This document shows positions 1 to 8,961 of a DNA stretch of 52,272 bases, one piece after another. Location of the stretch: the NCBI GenBank assembly GCA_020849325.1, contig JADLGL010000094.1, forward strand, positions 1 through 52,272, in the 5' to 3' direction. Under the pieces are notes generated by a model. The model made no database searches and was not told the origin of the DNA. It worked only from the letters and a program-made list of their open reading frames with translations. The stretch is from Bauldia sp. GTDB lineage: Bacteria > Pseudomonadota > Alphaproteobacteria > Rhizobiales > Kaistiaceae. A program made the position numbers and the translations under genes. Within the stretch, counting starts at the first letter, position 1. Each line of letters begins with the position of its first letter.

Positions 1-764
1 CGTCCGACCTCGACTTCAACTGGCGGCCGGGGATCGAAGCGCGAGTCGGGCTGATCCTGCCGGGCGGCTTTGGTTTCGAGGCCCGCGGCATGTGGGTTGC
101 CGAGATGTCGGCGGAATTCGTAACCGAACCCGACGACGACGTCATCGTCAACACCAACCCGGGTACCGAGCTCGCGTCGGTCATCCTGGCGGCGGCGTTC
201 GGGGAGACCCGGCTGTGGAGCGTCGACGCCAATGCGACGTTCGCCCTGGGCGGCGGGTTCCAGCTGTTCGGCGGCGTGGCAGTGGTGCGGCTCCAGGATG
301 AGCTCATCCTCCTGTTGGCCAACGACCCCGGCCTCGGCGGTGCCACGTGGCTGGTGACGAACCGGATGATCGGCCCGCAGATCGGCGCCAGGATGAAGAC
401 GGGCGACGGCCAGCACGGCGTGTTCTTCGCTGCCGAGGGCCGGGTCGGGTTCCTCCTCGATCGCGTCGAAAGCGTCATGGCGGGCGATTTCACCGTGTTC
501 GGCGGAGGCGAGATCGATGGCGCCGCCATCGCTACCGCCCGCTCGCTGATGCTCGCCGGGAACGCGAATATCGGCTTCCATTTCTCCGAGACCTTTGCCG
601 TCCATGTCGGATACCAGGCCATGTGGCTCGGCAATGTCGCGCTCGCCACTGGTCAGGTGGGAACGACCGGCCCGCTCGATGTCCCCGGCACGGTCGCGAT
701 GGACGTGGCCACCGGCCGCTTCCTCGCCCACGGCGTCCGGCTCGGCATCGACCTGACCTTCTAG
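1..764 (+). CDS. Outer-membrane beta-barrel protein, 5'-truncated
   Basis: The reading frame is open from the first bases of the window (codons start at base 3), so only the C-terminal 253 or so residues are present and the true start lies outside. The sequence alternates short hydrophobic, Gly-rich strands with polar turns and ends in Leu-Thr-Phe. A terminal Phe is the usual C-terminal signature of outer-membrane barrels recognised by the BAM complex. Repeated aromatic/Gly strand patterns such as LWSVDANATFALGGGFQLF fit a pore or autotransporter-type barrel. The internal ATG at base 90 is probably not the start because in-frame sequence upstream is equally barrel-like. Function and substrate cannot be told. 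The fold is inferred; the family is uncertain. Confidence 0.7.
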   Translation, partial: SDLDFNWRPGIEARVGLILPGGFGFEARGMWVAEMSAEFVTEPDDDVIVNTNPGTELASVILAAAFGETRLWSVDANATFALGGGFQLFGGVAVVRLQDELILLLANDPGLGGATWLVTNRMIGPQIGARMKTGDGQHGVFFAAEGRVGFLLDRVESVMAGDFTVFGGGEIDGAAIATARSLMLAGNANIGFHFSETFAVHVGYQAMWLGNVALATGQVGTTGPLDVPGTVAMDVATGRFLAHGVRLGIDLTF

Positions 765-886
765 GCGGAGACGGATTCGCGGCCCGCAGGCGCGGTGGGC
801 CGCTCGCCGCCGTTCCGGTTTGACACCGCGCAATGCCCTTGATCCATCGCCCGTGCGATCGGTGCTGGGGTTGCGGGCGAGGACGA

Positions 887-1228
887 ATGCGGCACATTCC
901 ACTGGCGATCATCCTTTTCGCGGGCGCGGGGCTTTCTGGCTGCGGCGGCGACGATCCGGCCGCGCGTGGCGAAGCGATCGTCATCGCGAACTGCTCGGCC
1001 TGTCACGCAACGGGCGCGAGCGGCGACAGCCCGCGGGCCGGTGCTCCGCCGTTCCGTGAACTGGCCCAGCACTACCCGCTCGTCTACCTCGAAGAGGCGC
1101 TCGCCGAGGGGATCATGACGGGGCACAACGAGATGCCGCAGTTCGTCTTCGACCCCGACGAGATCGCCGACGTCATCGCCTACCTCGCCTCGATCCAGGT
1201 AGGCACGCCCGCACCGGCGGCGCCGTGA
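887..1228 (+). CDS. Small c-type cytochrome lipoprotein
   Basis: A 113-residue exported monohaem cytochrome c. I start at ATG 887, which is preceded by GAGGA, rather than at ATG 833, because 887 gives a clean lipoprotein signal ([19 protein letters not shown]) with lipobox LSGC. The haem motif CSACH follows at about residues 38-42, and a Met in '[12 protein letters not shown]' is a plausible distal ligand. The tail '[11 protein letters not shown]' is the typical last helix of a class I cytochrome c. It would sit lipid-anchored at the periplasmic face and carry electrons. No dedicated partner gene is adjacent; purA follows after 118 bases that contain an inverted repeat. Confidence 0.82.
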   Translation: MRHIPLAIILFAGAGLSGCGGDDPAARGEAIVIANCSACHATGASGDSPRAGAPPFRELAQHYPLVYLEEALAEGIMTGHNEMPQFVFDPDEIADVIAYLASIQVGTPAPAAP

Positions 1229-1247
1229 GCGTGGAAAAGGCGGGCTC

Positions 1248-1297
1248 GCGGTGTTTACCTTTGCGCCGCCCGCGCGCGGTGTTGTAAACACCGCGCG
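1248..1297. promoter_or_regulatory. GTGTTTAC repeat and 11-bp hairpin upstream of purA
   Basis: GCGGTGTTTAC (1248-1258) recurs inverted as GTAAACACCGC (1284-1294). The second copy is part of a perfect 11-bp hairpin: arm CGCGCGGTGTT at 1273-1283, loop GTA, arm AACACCGCGCG at 1287-1297. The hairpin lies between the cytochrome stop and the purA start and has no following T-run, so it could be an operator, a 5'-UTR structure or a weak terminator. It is seen directly; its role is not known. Confidence 0.45.
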
Positions 1298-1346
1298 GGC
1301 TGCGCGACCGGCGCCGCCGGCACACTTCCGGGCGGACCTCCAAACT

Positions 1347-2648
1347 ATGCCGAATGTCGTCGTCGTCGGATCGCAATGGGGCGACGAGGGCAAGGGCAAG
1401 ATCGTCGACTGGCTCTCGGAGCGGTCGGACGTGGTCGTCCGCTTCCAGGGCGGGCACAATGCCGGCCATACGCTCGTCGTCGGCAACCAGACGTTCAAGC
1501 TGAGCCTCCTCCCGTCCGGCGTCGTCCGCGGCGGAAAAATGTCGATGATCGGCAATGGCGTCGTCATCGACCCGCATGCGCTGCTGGCCGAGATCGACCG
1601 GCTCGGCGAGCAGGGCGTAAGGGTGACGCCCGAGAATCTCCGTATCGCCGACAATGCGACGCTGATCCTGTCGCTCCACCGCGACCTCGATGCGCTGCGC
1701 GAGAACGCGGCGGCGGCGACGGGCACGGCGATCGGCACGACGCGCCGCGGCATCGGCCCGGCCTATGAGGACAAGGTCGGCCGGCGCGCGATCCGGCTGA
1801 TCGACCTCGCCGAGATGGACACGATCGGCAAGAAGATCGACCGCCTCCTCGCCCACCACAATCCGCTGCGCGCCGGCCTCGGCCAGGCGCCGATCAACCC
1901 GCAGGCGGTGCACGACGAACTCGCCGCGGTGGCCGACCGCGTGGTGCCGTATGCCGACGCGGTGTGGCGGCTCCTCGACACCGAGCGGAAGGCCGGGAAG
2001 CGCATCCTGTTCGAGGGCGCGCAGGGGGCGCTCCTCGACATCGACCACGGCACCTATCCGTTCGTGACCTCGTCGAACACGGTTTCCGGTCAGGCGGCGG
2101 CGGGCACCGGCATCGGGCCGAACTCGGTCGGCTACGTCCTCGGCATCACCAAGGCGTACACGACGCGCGTCGGCGAGGGGCCGTTCCCGACCGAGCAGAA
2201 GAACGAGATCGGCGAGCGGCTCGGCCGCGTCGGCCACGAGTTCGGCACCGTGACCGGACGGAAGCGCCGCTGCGGCTGGTTCGATGCGGTGCTCGTCCGC
2301 CAGATGGTGCGGATCGCCGGCATCGACGGCATCGCGCTGACCAAGCTCGACGTTCTCGACGGCCTCGACGAAATCAGGATCTGCACCGGCTACCGTCTCG
2401 GGGGAGAGACACTCGACCATTTTCCTGCCTCACGTTCGGCGCAGGAGCGGGTGGAGCCGATCTACGAGACGATGCCGGGATGGAAGGAAACCACGCGCGG
2501 CGCACGGAGCTGGAAGCAGCTCCCCGCCGAAGCGGTGAAATATGTGCGTTTCGTGGAAGAACTGATCGAGGCGCCCGTGGCGCTCCTTTCGACAAGCCCG
2601 GAACGCGACGATACGATTCTGGTGCAGGACCCCTTCGCGGGGCGGTGA
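1347..2648 (+). CDS. purA: Adenylosuccinate synthetase
   Basis: Joins IMP and aspartate using GTP to give adenylosuccinate, the first committed step from IMP to AMP, in the cytosol. The protein begins [18 protein letters not shown] with the diagnostic GDEGKGK phosphate loop. Further hallmarks are 'GGHNAGHT', '[14 protein letters not shown]', '[23 protein letters not shown]' (split across the active site) and '[10 protein letters not shown]'. The length of 433 residues matches the family (about 430). ATG 1347 is chosen because an upstream GTG in frame (1251) would add a non-conserved 32-residue leader. The stop is followed 39 bases later by the Pro-rich membrane protein, so co-transcription is likely. 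Confidence 0.97.
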   Translation: MPNVVVVGSQWGDEGKGKIVDWLSERSDVVVRFQGGHNAGHTLVVGNQTFKLSLLPSGVVRGGKMSMIGNGVVIDPHALLAEIDRLGEQGVRVTPENLRIADNATLILSLHRDLDALRENAAAATGTAIGTTRRGIGPAYEDKVGRRAIRLIDLAEMDTIGKKIDRLLAHHNPLRAGLGQAPINPQAVHDELAAVADRVVPYADAVWRLLDTERKAGKRILFEGAQGALLDIDHGTYPFVTSSNTVSGQAAAGTGIGPNSVGYVLGITKAYTTRVGEGPFPTEQKNEIGERLGRVGHEFGTVTGRKRRCGWFDAVLVRQMVRIAGIDGIALTKLDVLDGLDEIRICTGYRLGGETLDHFPASRSAQERVEPIYETMPGWKETTRGARSWKQLPAEAVKYVRFVEELIEAPVALLSTSPERDDTILVQDPFAGR

Positions 2649-2687
2649 GCGATTCGGGCGGCTGGGCCGCGAAGCTGTGGTGGTGAG

Positions 2688-4319
2688 ATGGCGGAATACT
2701 ACGCACTGCTGACGAGGGCCGTGGGCCGCCTGCAGCCCAACACCGAGGGGTCGCGCCGCGAGGTCTACGTCAAGGCCCGGAACGCCCTGATCCAGCAGTT
2801 GAAGGCCATCCAGCCGCCGCTGTCGCCATCGGAGATCTCGAAGCAGCGCCTCGAGCTCGAGGAAGCCATCCGCAAGGTCGAGCGCGAGATGGCCGGCGGC
2901 GCCTCGCCCGCCGGCGAGGCCGACATCTCGCGGAGCGCCGCGCGGGCGATGGAGGAAGCGCTCGCCGGCACGCCCGAGCCCGCGCCGCCGCCCCCGCGCC
3001 CCGTCGCGGCGCCCCGGCCGCAGCCGGTTGCACCGCCGCCCGCCCCGCCGCCGTCCGCGCCAGAGCCGGTCTACGCCGCCGAGCCGGAGCCGCTGCCGCG
3101 CCCCGTTCCGCCCACGCCGGTCCGCGTCCCCGAGCCGGTCGTTGCCGCGGCCCCGGTCGCGCGCGCCGACGGCCCGCGCGAGATGCCGGCGCCGCGATCG
3201 CTCCGCGACGCCATCCGCCCCGCTGCGCCCGTACGGGCGGCGCCCGCCGACGAAGACGCCTTCGGCGCCGCGCCCGCGGCCCAGCCGTCCGTGACCCGCA
3301 CGGTCGTCACCCGTTCGCCGGCGCGCCAGCCCGGCCAGCCGCGCCCGGTGCCCTACCGGTCGGCCAATGCCGATCTCGCCGACGGTCCGGTCGCGGGCGG
3401 CCTCAGCGACGCGGTCGCCGCCGATCTCGCCGAGGGTGGCCGCCTGTCACGCTCCGAGCGGAAACAGCAGCGCCGCGATGCCGCCGCGGCGGACGCGCCG
3501 GCGAAGCCGAAGCGCGGCATCGTCGGGCGCCTCGTCGTCTATCTGATCATCCTCGTCATCCTCGGCGGCATCGGATACGCGGCGTACTACTTCCGCGACG
3601 ACATCCGCGACCTCATCGGTGGCGACCAGACGGCCGTGGAGACCACCACGCCGCCCGCGACCACCACCACGACCGCAACCAACACGGTTGCCGCGACCAC
3701 GCCCACGACGGGGAACGACGTCCGCGTCGTTGGCCCGCAGCCGGCGGACGCGGGCGCCACGCTGGTCAACCCGGTCGGCGTCGCCGCCGACACCGGCCCG
3801 ACGCAGGCGATCCTCTATGAGGAGGGCGCCGCGGGCGACACCACGCCGGTGCTCGATGCCACGATCGCCTGGCGCATCGTCAACGATCCGGCCGGGCCGA
3901 TCATCGCGGCGACGATCGAGGTGCCGGACCGGCACATGTCGATCGCCTTCTCCATCCAGGAGAACCACAACGCCGCGCTCGCGTTCAGCCACGAGATCGA
4001 TTTCCTCGTGACGATCGACCCGAACTACACGCACCCCGCTGGCGGCGTCGAATCGATCTCGCAGCTCGCGGTGAAGACCAGCGAGGACGCCATCGGCGAG
4101 CCGCTCGTCGGCGTGTCGCAGTCGCTGCCGCCCGACTTCTTCTGGATCGAGCTCGACCCGACCGCCGAGAGCCAGAACCTCAACCGGCTCCGCAGCCGCG
4201 AATGGTTCGACCTCGGCATAGTCTACGCCAACGGCCAGCGCGCGATCCTGACCTTCCAGAAGGGTCTCGACGGCCAGCAGGTCTTCCAGGAAGCGCTCGC
4301 CGCCTGGGCGGCGAACTAG
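2688..4319 (+). CDS. Pro-rich single-pass membrane protein downstream of purA
   Basis: 543 residues in four parts. A conserved helical N-terminus (about 1-70, 'YYALLTRAVGRLQPNTEGSR') is followed by a long low-complexity Pro/Ala-rich stretch (about 90-250). One transmembrane helix lies at about 280-300 ('VVYLIILVILGGIGYAAYYF'). A Thr-rich linker then leads to a folded C-terminal domain of about 200 residues, presumably periplasmic, with short beta-strand-like segments. From memory, proteins of this architecture follow purA in many rhizobial genomes, but no function is established to my knowledge. The Pro-rich cytoplasmic part may cross the envelope or bind partners. The start ATG lies 39 bases after purA. 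Confidence 0.8.
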   Translation: MAEYYALLTRAVGRLQPNTEGSRREVYVKARNALIQQLKAIQPPLSPSEISKQRLELEEAIRKVEREMAGGASPAGEADISRSAARAMEEALAGTPEPAPPPPRPVAAPRPQPVAPPPAPPPSAPEPVYAAEPEPLPRPVPPTPVRVPEPVVAAAPVARADGPREMPAPRSLRDAIRPAAPVRAAPADEDAFGAAPAAQPSVTRTVVTRSPARQPGQPRPVPYRSANADLADGPVAGGLSDAVAADLAEGGRLSRSERKQQRRDAAAADAPAKPKRGIVGRLVVYLIILVILGGIGYAAYYFRDDIRDLIGGDQTAVETTTPPATTTTTATNTVAATTPTTGNDVRVVGPQPADAGATLVNPVGVAADTGPTQAILYEEGAAGDTTPVLDATIAWRIVNDPAGPIIAATIEVPDRHMSIAFSIQENHNAALAFSHEIDFLVTIDPNYTHPAGGVESISQLAVKTSEDAIGEPLVGVSQSLPPDFFWIELDPTAESQNLNRLRSREWFDLGIVYANGQRAILTFQKGLDGQQVFQEALAAWAAN

Positions 4320-4360
4320 ACCAAGGACGCGCCCTCGGCGGGCGCTGGAAGTGCGCTTCG

Positions 4361-4545
4361 CCTCTCCCCCGCCGGACGGGGAGAGGGCTCCGGCCCTTGC
4401 CAGCGCAGCGAGTCAGGGGCGGAGGGCAAGGGGTCTCACCCCTGTCGGACCGCGTGGCCCCTTACCCTTCCTCGCTACGTTCGCCTTCGGCTCACCAAGC
4501 TCGGAAGCTCTCCCCGCCGGCGTCGCCCGGCGGGGCGAGGGGATG
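4361..4545. repeat. GC-rich palindromic intergenic repeat
   Basis: Between two convergent genes. CCTCTCCCC (4361-4369) pairs with GGGGAGAGG (4378-4386), and a second hairpin-like unit with CTCTCCCCGCC and GGCGGGGCGAGG lies near 4510-4540. The segment in between has the 'agggcaaggggtctcacccc' type of sequence. A related unit occurs at 51992-52140. Such elements are common rhizobial intergenic repeats and may act as bidirectional terminators. No gene is seen in 4320-4683. Confidence 0.55.
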
Positions 4546-4570
4546 GTGTGGCGCGCCGGTCGCGCAGCGA

Positions 4571-4675
4571 GAGCATGATCCGTCGAAGTCGGATCAATGC
4601 TCGTCGCCTTATTCCTTGATGGAGCATGATCTTTTTCGAAGAGCCGGCAGCCGCTTCTTCGGATCACGCTCGAGC
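4571..4675. repeat. Dispersed 'ggagcatgatc' palindromic element, copy 1
   Basis: A short palindrome (4571-4602, GAGCATGATCCG pairing with CGGATCAATGCTC) is followed directly by a full element starting CGTCGCCTTATTCCTTGAT and running to GGATCACGCTC (4602-4675). The same element recurs at 13243-13301 and 36570-36643. It is of the type widely scattered in rhizobial genomes. Confidence 0.7.
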
Positions 4676-4683
4676 GGCAGGTT

Positions 4684-5694
4684 TCAGGGCGTGGCGCCGG
4701 CGGCGGCGATGAGTTCGGTGGCGGCGGCGGTCATCAGCTGGTTGTGCTCGTCGTGGACGCGGAGGTCCGCGGCGTCGAGGGCGGCCAGTTCGTCGAGGAG
4801 CGCGGTGTAGCCGGCGTCGGCCGCCGGGTCGGCGAAGCGGGCGCGGGCGGCGGCCTCGTCGAACGTGTAGGCGCCGGCGCGCGCCTCGAGATAGGCGAGC
4901 ATCCGGTCCTGCACGTCGATGCGGGCGACGGCGATGACGGCGAGTTCCTCGTAGAGCGGCCGCTGGGCCTCGATGCGGCGCAGCACCGCGTCGACGAAGA
5001 GGAGGCGGGCGCTGTCCGGCAGGCCGGTAGTGTCGACCGGCGACAGCGCCAGCTGCGGGACGATCAGTTCCGGCATGCGGCCGTTCTCGTCCTCGACCTG
5101 CGGCGAGATGAGGACGACCTCCTCGTCGAGATAGCGGGTGATCTCGGCGCTGGCGGCGGCCGCGGCGGCGCGGAGTTCGGGTATCGCGGCCCGCGCGGCG
5201 GCGAGCGTCGCGGGATCGGTGACGAGCGGCGTCGCGAAGACGCTGCCGATGCCGGGCGTCGCGCCGCCGCCGCCCGGCGAGAGTTTCACGTCGATCGCCT
5301 GGTCGGTCTGCGTGGCGATGAAATAGACGTCGCGGACATGCTGGGCGGTCTCGGTCCGGCTCGCCTGGATGGTCCGGAACAGCGCGTCGGGGCCTGCGGC
5401 GTCGATCTCGGCGCGGAACGTGCGGTAGTCGCGCGTCGCCATGATCTGGTTGAACGAGAAGGCGATCACGCCGACCGCGGTGAGGAGGACGACGATCGGG
5501 AAGCCGCGCGGCTTCGCGTTGAACAGCGAAGCCCCGAGGACGACGAGGATCGACAGCGCGCCGAGGATGACGATGGCGCGCACGAGCAGCGTGATGAACC
5601 CGCCCAGCGACGGGTAGGTGTAGATCGTCAGCGCGACGATCACGACGCCCAGGATCAGGAGCGCGATACGGGTCAGTCTCGACAGCTGCGGCAT
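4684..5694 (-). CDS. Membrane protein with helical C-terminal domain, unknown
   Basis: 336 residues. Three hydrophobic segments lie in the first 90 residues ('IALLILGVVIVALTIYTY', 'AIVILGALSILVVLGASL', 'PIVVLLTAVGVIAFSF'). They are followed by a soluble, Ala-rich, mostly helical domain of about 240 residues. The start ATG is preceded by GAGGAAAGAG. I do not recognise a family. The topology suggests an envelope protein whose large domain faces one side of the inner membrane. It is convergent with the gene ending at 4319, and a second small membrane protein gene lies 69 bases upstream on the same strand. Confidence 0.7.
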   Translation of the reverse strand: MPQLSRLTRIALLILGVVIVALTIYTYPSLGGFITLLVRAIVILGALSILVVLGASLFNAKPRGFPIVVLLTAVGVIAFSFNQIMATRDYRTFRAEIDAAGPDALFRTIQASRTETAQHVRDVYFIATQTDQAIDVKLSPGGGGATPGIGSVFATPLVTDPATLAAARAAIPELRAAAAAASAEITRYLDEEVVLISPQVEDENGRMPELIVPQLALSPVDTTGLPDSARLLFVDAVLRRIEAQRPLYEELAVIAVARIDVQDRMLAYLEARAGAYTFDEAAARARFADPAADAGYTALLDELAALDAADLRVHDEHNQLMTAAATELIAAAGATP

Positions 5695-5763
5695 GCTCTT
5701 TCCTCGCCCGGCCGCGAAAGAGCAGCGCCCGCGGCCTTTGTCAAAGCCGCATCGAGCCGCGCC

Positions 5764-6033
5764 TCAGACGCCCGGCGGGGGCTGCGGGCGGAAGAAGTCG
5801 ATCAGGAAGCCGGCCGTCTGGAAGATGGCGAAGAGGAGCGCCATGCCGGCAAGGTCGGTACCGTCGAGCGCAATCGCGCTCGCCGCGATCGCGATGAGGA
5901 GCGCCCCGACATGGGAGATGAACAGGCGGCTCAGCCATGACATCTGCCGCGCGAACAGCCAGAGAATCAGGCGGATCGCCGGAGTCAGGAGGAACCAGGC
6001 GAAGACGAGGACGGCGGCTGTCGGGAACGTCAT
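5764..6033 (-). CDS. Small membrane protein, unknown
   Basis: 89 residues with two to three hydrophobic helices ('AAVLVFAWFLLTPAIRLIL', 'HVGALLIAIAASAIAL', 'GMALLFAIFQTAGFLIDFF') and a short Pro-rich tail. No signal peptidase site and no recognised motif. It reads in the same direction as the 336-residue membrane protein downstream and may share its transcript. No clear Shine-Dalgarno sequence precedes ATG 6033. Confidence 0.6.
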   Translation of the reverse strand: MTFPTAAVLVFAWFLLTPAIRLILWLFARQMSWLSRLFISHVGALLIAIAASAIALDGTDLAGMALLFAIFQTAGFLIDFFRPQPPPGV

Positions 6034-6113
6034 TGCGGCGGTGCTCCGGGCGATTGCCGGGAGACACTAGCAGAGATTGCGCCGGTCCTGCCGCAGTTCC
6101 GATGCGCGGCGGA

Positions 6114-6425
6114 TCAGTCTCCGCCGCCACCACCGCCGCCGCCTCCATCACCGCCGCCACCGCCGCTGTCGCCGCCGCCGGAGCCGTCGGAGTGGCCGTG
6201 ATCGTGGCTGCCGTGCCCGTCGCCGTGGTGGTGGCCGGGATGGCTGCCGTGGCCGTGGCCGGCGTCGTGGGGGCGACCGTCGCCGGGGCCGTTCCGGTCA
6301 TGGCCGGCGCGATGCCCGGAACCCGTTGCCGCCGCGGCGCCGTGGGTCGAATCGAAATAGGCGCTGCCGCGGTCGATGCGGCGGCGCCGGCGCTTTCGGC
6401 CGAAGAGGGTTGCGAACAGCCCCAT
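6114..6425 (-). CDS. Small basic-start, His/Gly/Asp-rich protein
   Basis: 103 residues beginning MGLFATLFGRKRRRRRIDRG, then a His-rich segment (about 37-78) with alternating H, G and D, and a tail that is almost pure Gly with scattered Asp and Ser. The ORF could extend upstream, but the upstream residues are not protein-like and cover a terminator hairpin. The amphipathic start plus Arg cluster could attach to a membrane. The His/Asp repeats could bind Ni, Zn or Cu, but that is inference from composition only. The low complexity makes the gene call itself uncertain. Confidence 0.5.
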   Translation of the reverse strand: MGLFATLFGRKRRRRRIDRGSAYFDSTHGAAAATGSGHRAGHDRNGPGDGRPHDAGHGHGSHPGHHHGDGHGSHDHGHSDGSGGGDSGGGGGDGGGGGGGGGD

Positions 6426-6493
6426 GCCGGCAGAATGGCGCAACGCCGGGATCGGTGCCATGCCGGCCGCGCGGCTCTCACCCCAGAAAGAAT

Positions 6494-6530
6494 AAAGGCG
6501 CCGGTGGGCCGAAGCCGGACCGGCGCCTTT
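6494..6530 (-). terminator. Rho-independent terminator hairpin
   Basis: Perfect 12-bp inverted repeat: AAAGGCGCCGGT (6494-6505) and ACCGGCGCCTTT (6519-6530), with a GC-rich loop. Read on the minus strand it is followed by ATTCTTTC, a weak T-tract. It would end transcripts from the genes at 6718-8897. Confidence 0.65.
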
Positions 6531-6717
6531 GCTCTTCCTGCGGGGGGTGTGCCCGGAGAGGCCGTGATTCGTGAGAAGCCCGGCCCGCCGAGCCCGCGGG
6601 TAAACGATCTGTGAACTGATCCGGCCGCCGCTGTCCATGAGAACGGACCGCGACGCCCGGTCCTTTTCCACATTGTTGGCGCTTGCGGCACGCCCGCCAC
6701 AGCCGGCGGAACGCCCG

Positions 6718-6927
6718 TCAATCGTCGCGGAGGCGGAGGTCGCGCGGCCAGCCTGCACCCACCAGTTTGCACTGTACCAGCGTGCAATTCTCGATGGTGG
6801 TGGGGCTGCTTCCCTCGTGCAGTTCGAGGATGCAGCCGTCGAAGCTGCAGCCTTTCCAGATCGCACCGGTCAGGTCGATGCAGTCATCGACGTAGATAAC
6901 CCCTTCATGGCGTGGGGAAGCGACCAT
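6718..6927 (-). CDS. Small right-handed beta-helix-like protein
   Basis: 69 residues with short repeated strand-like units, each with a small residue and a Cys or hydrophobic residue ('IDLTGAIWKGCSFDGCILEL', 'TTIENCTLVQCKLVGAGW'). This resembles a short parallel beta-helix or pentapeptide-like coil. It sits 58 bases downstream of the ABC ATPase gene on the same strand and ahead of the terminator at 6494-6530. No strong ribosome binding site is seen. Function unknown. Confidence 0.5.
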   Translation of the reverse strand: MVASPRHEGVIYVDDCIDLTGAIWKGCSFDGCILELHEGSSPTTIENCTLVQCKLVGAGWPRDLRLRDD

Positions 6928-6985
6928 GAATCCAATGTAGGGGACTGCCGCGTGCTGACAAGCGCGGATATCGGACCGGATCGCG

Positions 6986-7744
6986 TCAGGCGGCGACGCC
7001 GGTGCGGCGGGTGAGCGCAGCCATCACGCGCGCTTCGAAGCCGCCGGGAGCGGCGGCGGCCGCGGCGAGCGCCGGGCCGTCCCAGGCTTCGGCGATCCCG
7101 CCGTCGGCGAGGAAGACCGCGCGGGTGCAGACCGTCGGAATGGTCTCGACGACGTGGGTCGACAGGACGATGCCGTGGCGGCCGGTTGCGGCGAGGTCGG
7201 CCATCAGCCGCTTCATGCGGAAGGCAGCCACCGGGTCGAGGCCGTTCAGCGATTCGTCGAAGACGAGGAGCGGCGGCGCGCCGAGGAGGGACGCGAGGAT
7301 GGCGACCTTCATCCGCGTCCCCAGCGAATAGGTGGCGATGGCGCGCGGCAGGAAGCGCTCGATCGCAAGGAGCGCCGGCAGGTCGGGCGCCGGCCACGCA
7401 TCGGGCGCGCAGCGGCGGATGGAGGCGACGAGGTCGAGATACTGGAGGCCGGTGAGCGGGGTCGGCACGTCGCCGACGTCCACGGCGAGACCGAGACGCG
7501 CCTTGGCGGCCTCCGGCGCCTTCGTCATGTCGATGCCGTCGACCGCGACGCTGCCGGCGAGGAGCGGCAGCTGGCCGGTGAAGGCTTTCACCAGGGTCGA
7601 CTTGCCCGAGCCATTGGCGCCGAGGAGGCCGAGGATCTCGCCGCGGCGGAGCGTCAGGTCGATGCCGCTGACGACGGACCGCCCGCCATAGCCCGCGGCG
7701 ACGGCGCGGAGCTCGAGGAGCGCAGCGGGAACGGGATCAGCCAT
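6986..7744 (-). CDS. ABC transporter ATP-binding protein (ABC-2 type)
   Basis: 252 residues. The Walker A motif is GANGSGKST (about 42-50) and Walker B plus catalytic Glu is 'PLLVFDESLNGLDP'. The signature region reads 'YSLGTRMKVAI' rather than LSGGQ, a variation common in ABC-2 exporter ATPases. ATG 7744 was chosen because it overlaps the stop of the upstream membrane component by 8 bases and begins just before the conserved 'LLELRAVAAGYGG'. It would power the membrane protein encoded immediately upstream. Substrate unknown. Confidence 0.9.
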   Translation of the reverse strand: MADPVPAALLELRAVAAGYGGRSVVSGIDLTLRRGEILGLLGANGSGKSTLVKAFTGQLPLLAGSVAVDGIDMTKAPEAAKARLGLAVDVGDVPTPLTGLQYLDLVASIRRCAPDAWPAPDLPALLAIERFLPRAIATYSLGTRMKVAILASLLGAPPLLVFDESLNGLDPVAAFRMKRLMADLAATGRHGIVLSTHVVETIPTVCTRAVFLADGGIAEAWDGPALAAAAAAPGGFEARVMAALTRRTGVAA

Positions 7745-8897
7745 GGCGATAGCTCCGCCGGATCCGGAACCAGAGGAAAACGAGGAGCGCGACGAGGCCG
7801 AGGAGGACGGTGCGGCCATATTCGAGCGATTCGTATGCCGCCAGCGCGAGCGCGGCGACGAAGGCGAGCGCGGCGAGCTTCGGCGCCGCGGCGAAGAACG
7901 CCGCGAACACGGCATAGACCGCGTTGAGAAGGAGGAGCCCGAGCGCGCCGGCGACCGGCGCCTGCCACGCCGCCGGCTCAGCGGCGTAGGCGGGAATGGC
8001 CGTGAGCGCGAAGAAGGCGGCCGAAAAGGCGAGCGGCAGGCGCATCAAGGCGAGCCAGGCCCGGCCGAAGCGGAGCGTGGACGCCCGGAGCACCGGCGAT
8101 TGCAGCGGCCGGAACCGGACCGTGAGCATGAAGAGGCCGAGGCCGCCGAGGAGCCCGACGACCACGCCCGCGGACGCCGTCTGGCGAACGAAACTCGTGA
8201 CCACGGCGCCGGTGCCGACGAGCGCGAGGGTCGCCCCGCCCAGAAGCCGCGCCGGCGTGAGGCGGGGGCGGCCGGCGGGGAGCGCCCACGCCCACGATCC
8301 GACCCAGGCGGGTCGGCGGCGGTCGAGGAGCGCGATGGCGCGCGAGGGCGCGGTTTCGTGGCCTGCCGTGTCGTCGCCGCGCCGGGATGCGGCGGGGGAG
8401 CGATTCACGCGGACGCGAACGGTGACCAAGAAGGCGGCTCCGGACAGCGCCGTGGCGGCGAGCCACCACAGGATTGCGAGCGGCCGGTCGACGAGGAGCG
8501 CGAACAGGAGGACGATCCCGCCGTCGAGCACGCTCAGCGGTGCGCCGAGGGCGTGAGCGGCGAGGCGGGCGGCGCTCCGCCGCAGCGCCGCGTCGACCGG
8601 CTGGGCCTTCGTGAAGGGCGCGTGGGCGCGCTCGATCGCGAGCCGGCCGAGGAACCAGCCGAGACCCGCGCCCGAGGCGAGCATCGTGCCGGGGACGGCG
8701 GCAAACCACACCCAGGCGGCGTCGCGGAGCGTGTCGGCGCGATGGATCGCGCCGACGATGAGAATGCCGAGGGCATAGGCCGCGAGCACGCCGCCGCCGA
8801 CCGTCACCCACAGCCGGGTCGAGAGCCGCGTATCGCGGATCGACGCGCGGATCTCGGCGAGGAGGATCGTCAGGACGAAGCGGTGCGGCGACGGCAT
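7737..8897 (-). CDS. ABC transporter membrane component
   Basis: 386 residues with about eight hydrophobic helices spread over the whole length. Its stop overlaps the start of the ATPase gene, so the two are translationally coupled and almost certainly form one exporter. ATG 8897 has GGAAG upstream; ATG 8912 is an alternative five codons earlier. The sequence is divergent and I do not recognise the substrate class. The last segment ('YGRTVLLGLVALLVFLWFRI') is a further helix. Confidence 0.8.
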   Translation of the reverse strand: MPSPHRFVLTILLAEIRASIRDTRLSTRLWVTVGGGVLAAYALGILIVGAIHRADTLRDAAWVWFAAVPGTMLASGAGLGWFLGRLAIERAHAPFTKAQPVDAALRRSAARLAAHALGAPLSVLDGGIVLLFALLVDRPLAILWWLAATALSGAAFLVTVRVRVNRSPAASRRGDDTAGHETAPSRAIALLDRRRPAWVGSWAWALPAGRPRLTPARLLGGATLALVGTGAVVTSFVRQTASAGVVVGLLGGLGLFMLTVRFRPLQSPVLRASTLRFGRAWLALMRLPLAFSAAFFALTAIPAYAAEPAAWQAPVAGALGLLLLNAVYAVFAAFFAAAPKLAALAFVAALALAAYESLEYGRTVLLGLVALLVFLWFRIRRSYRHG

Positions 8898-8961
8898 GGC
8901 GCTTCCATACACCGCCGCGGGCCCGGCTGGAATCGGCCGCCGGACACGCTTCCGGGACGGC

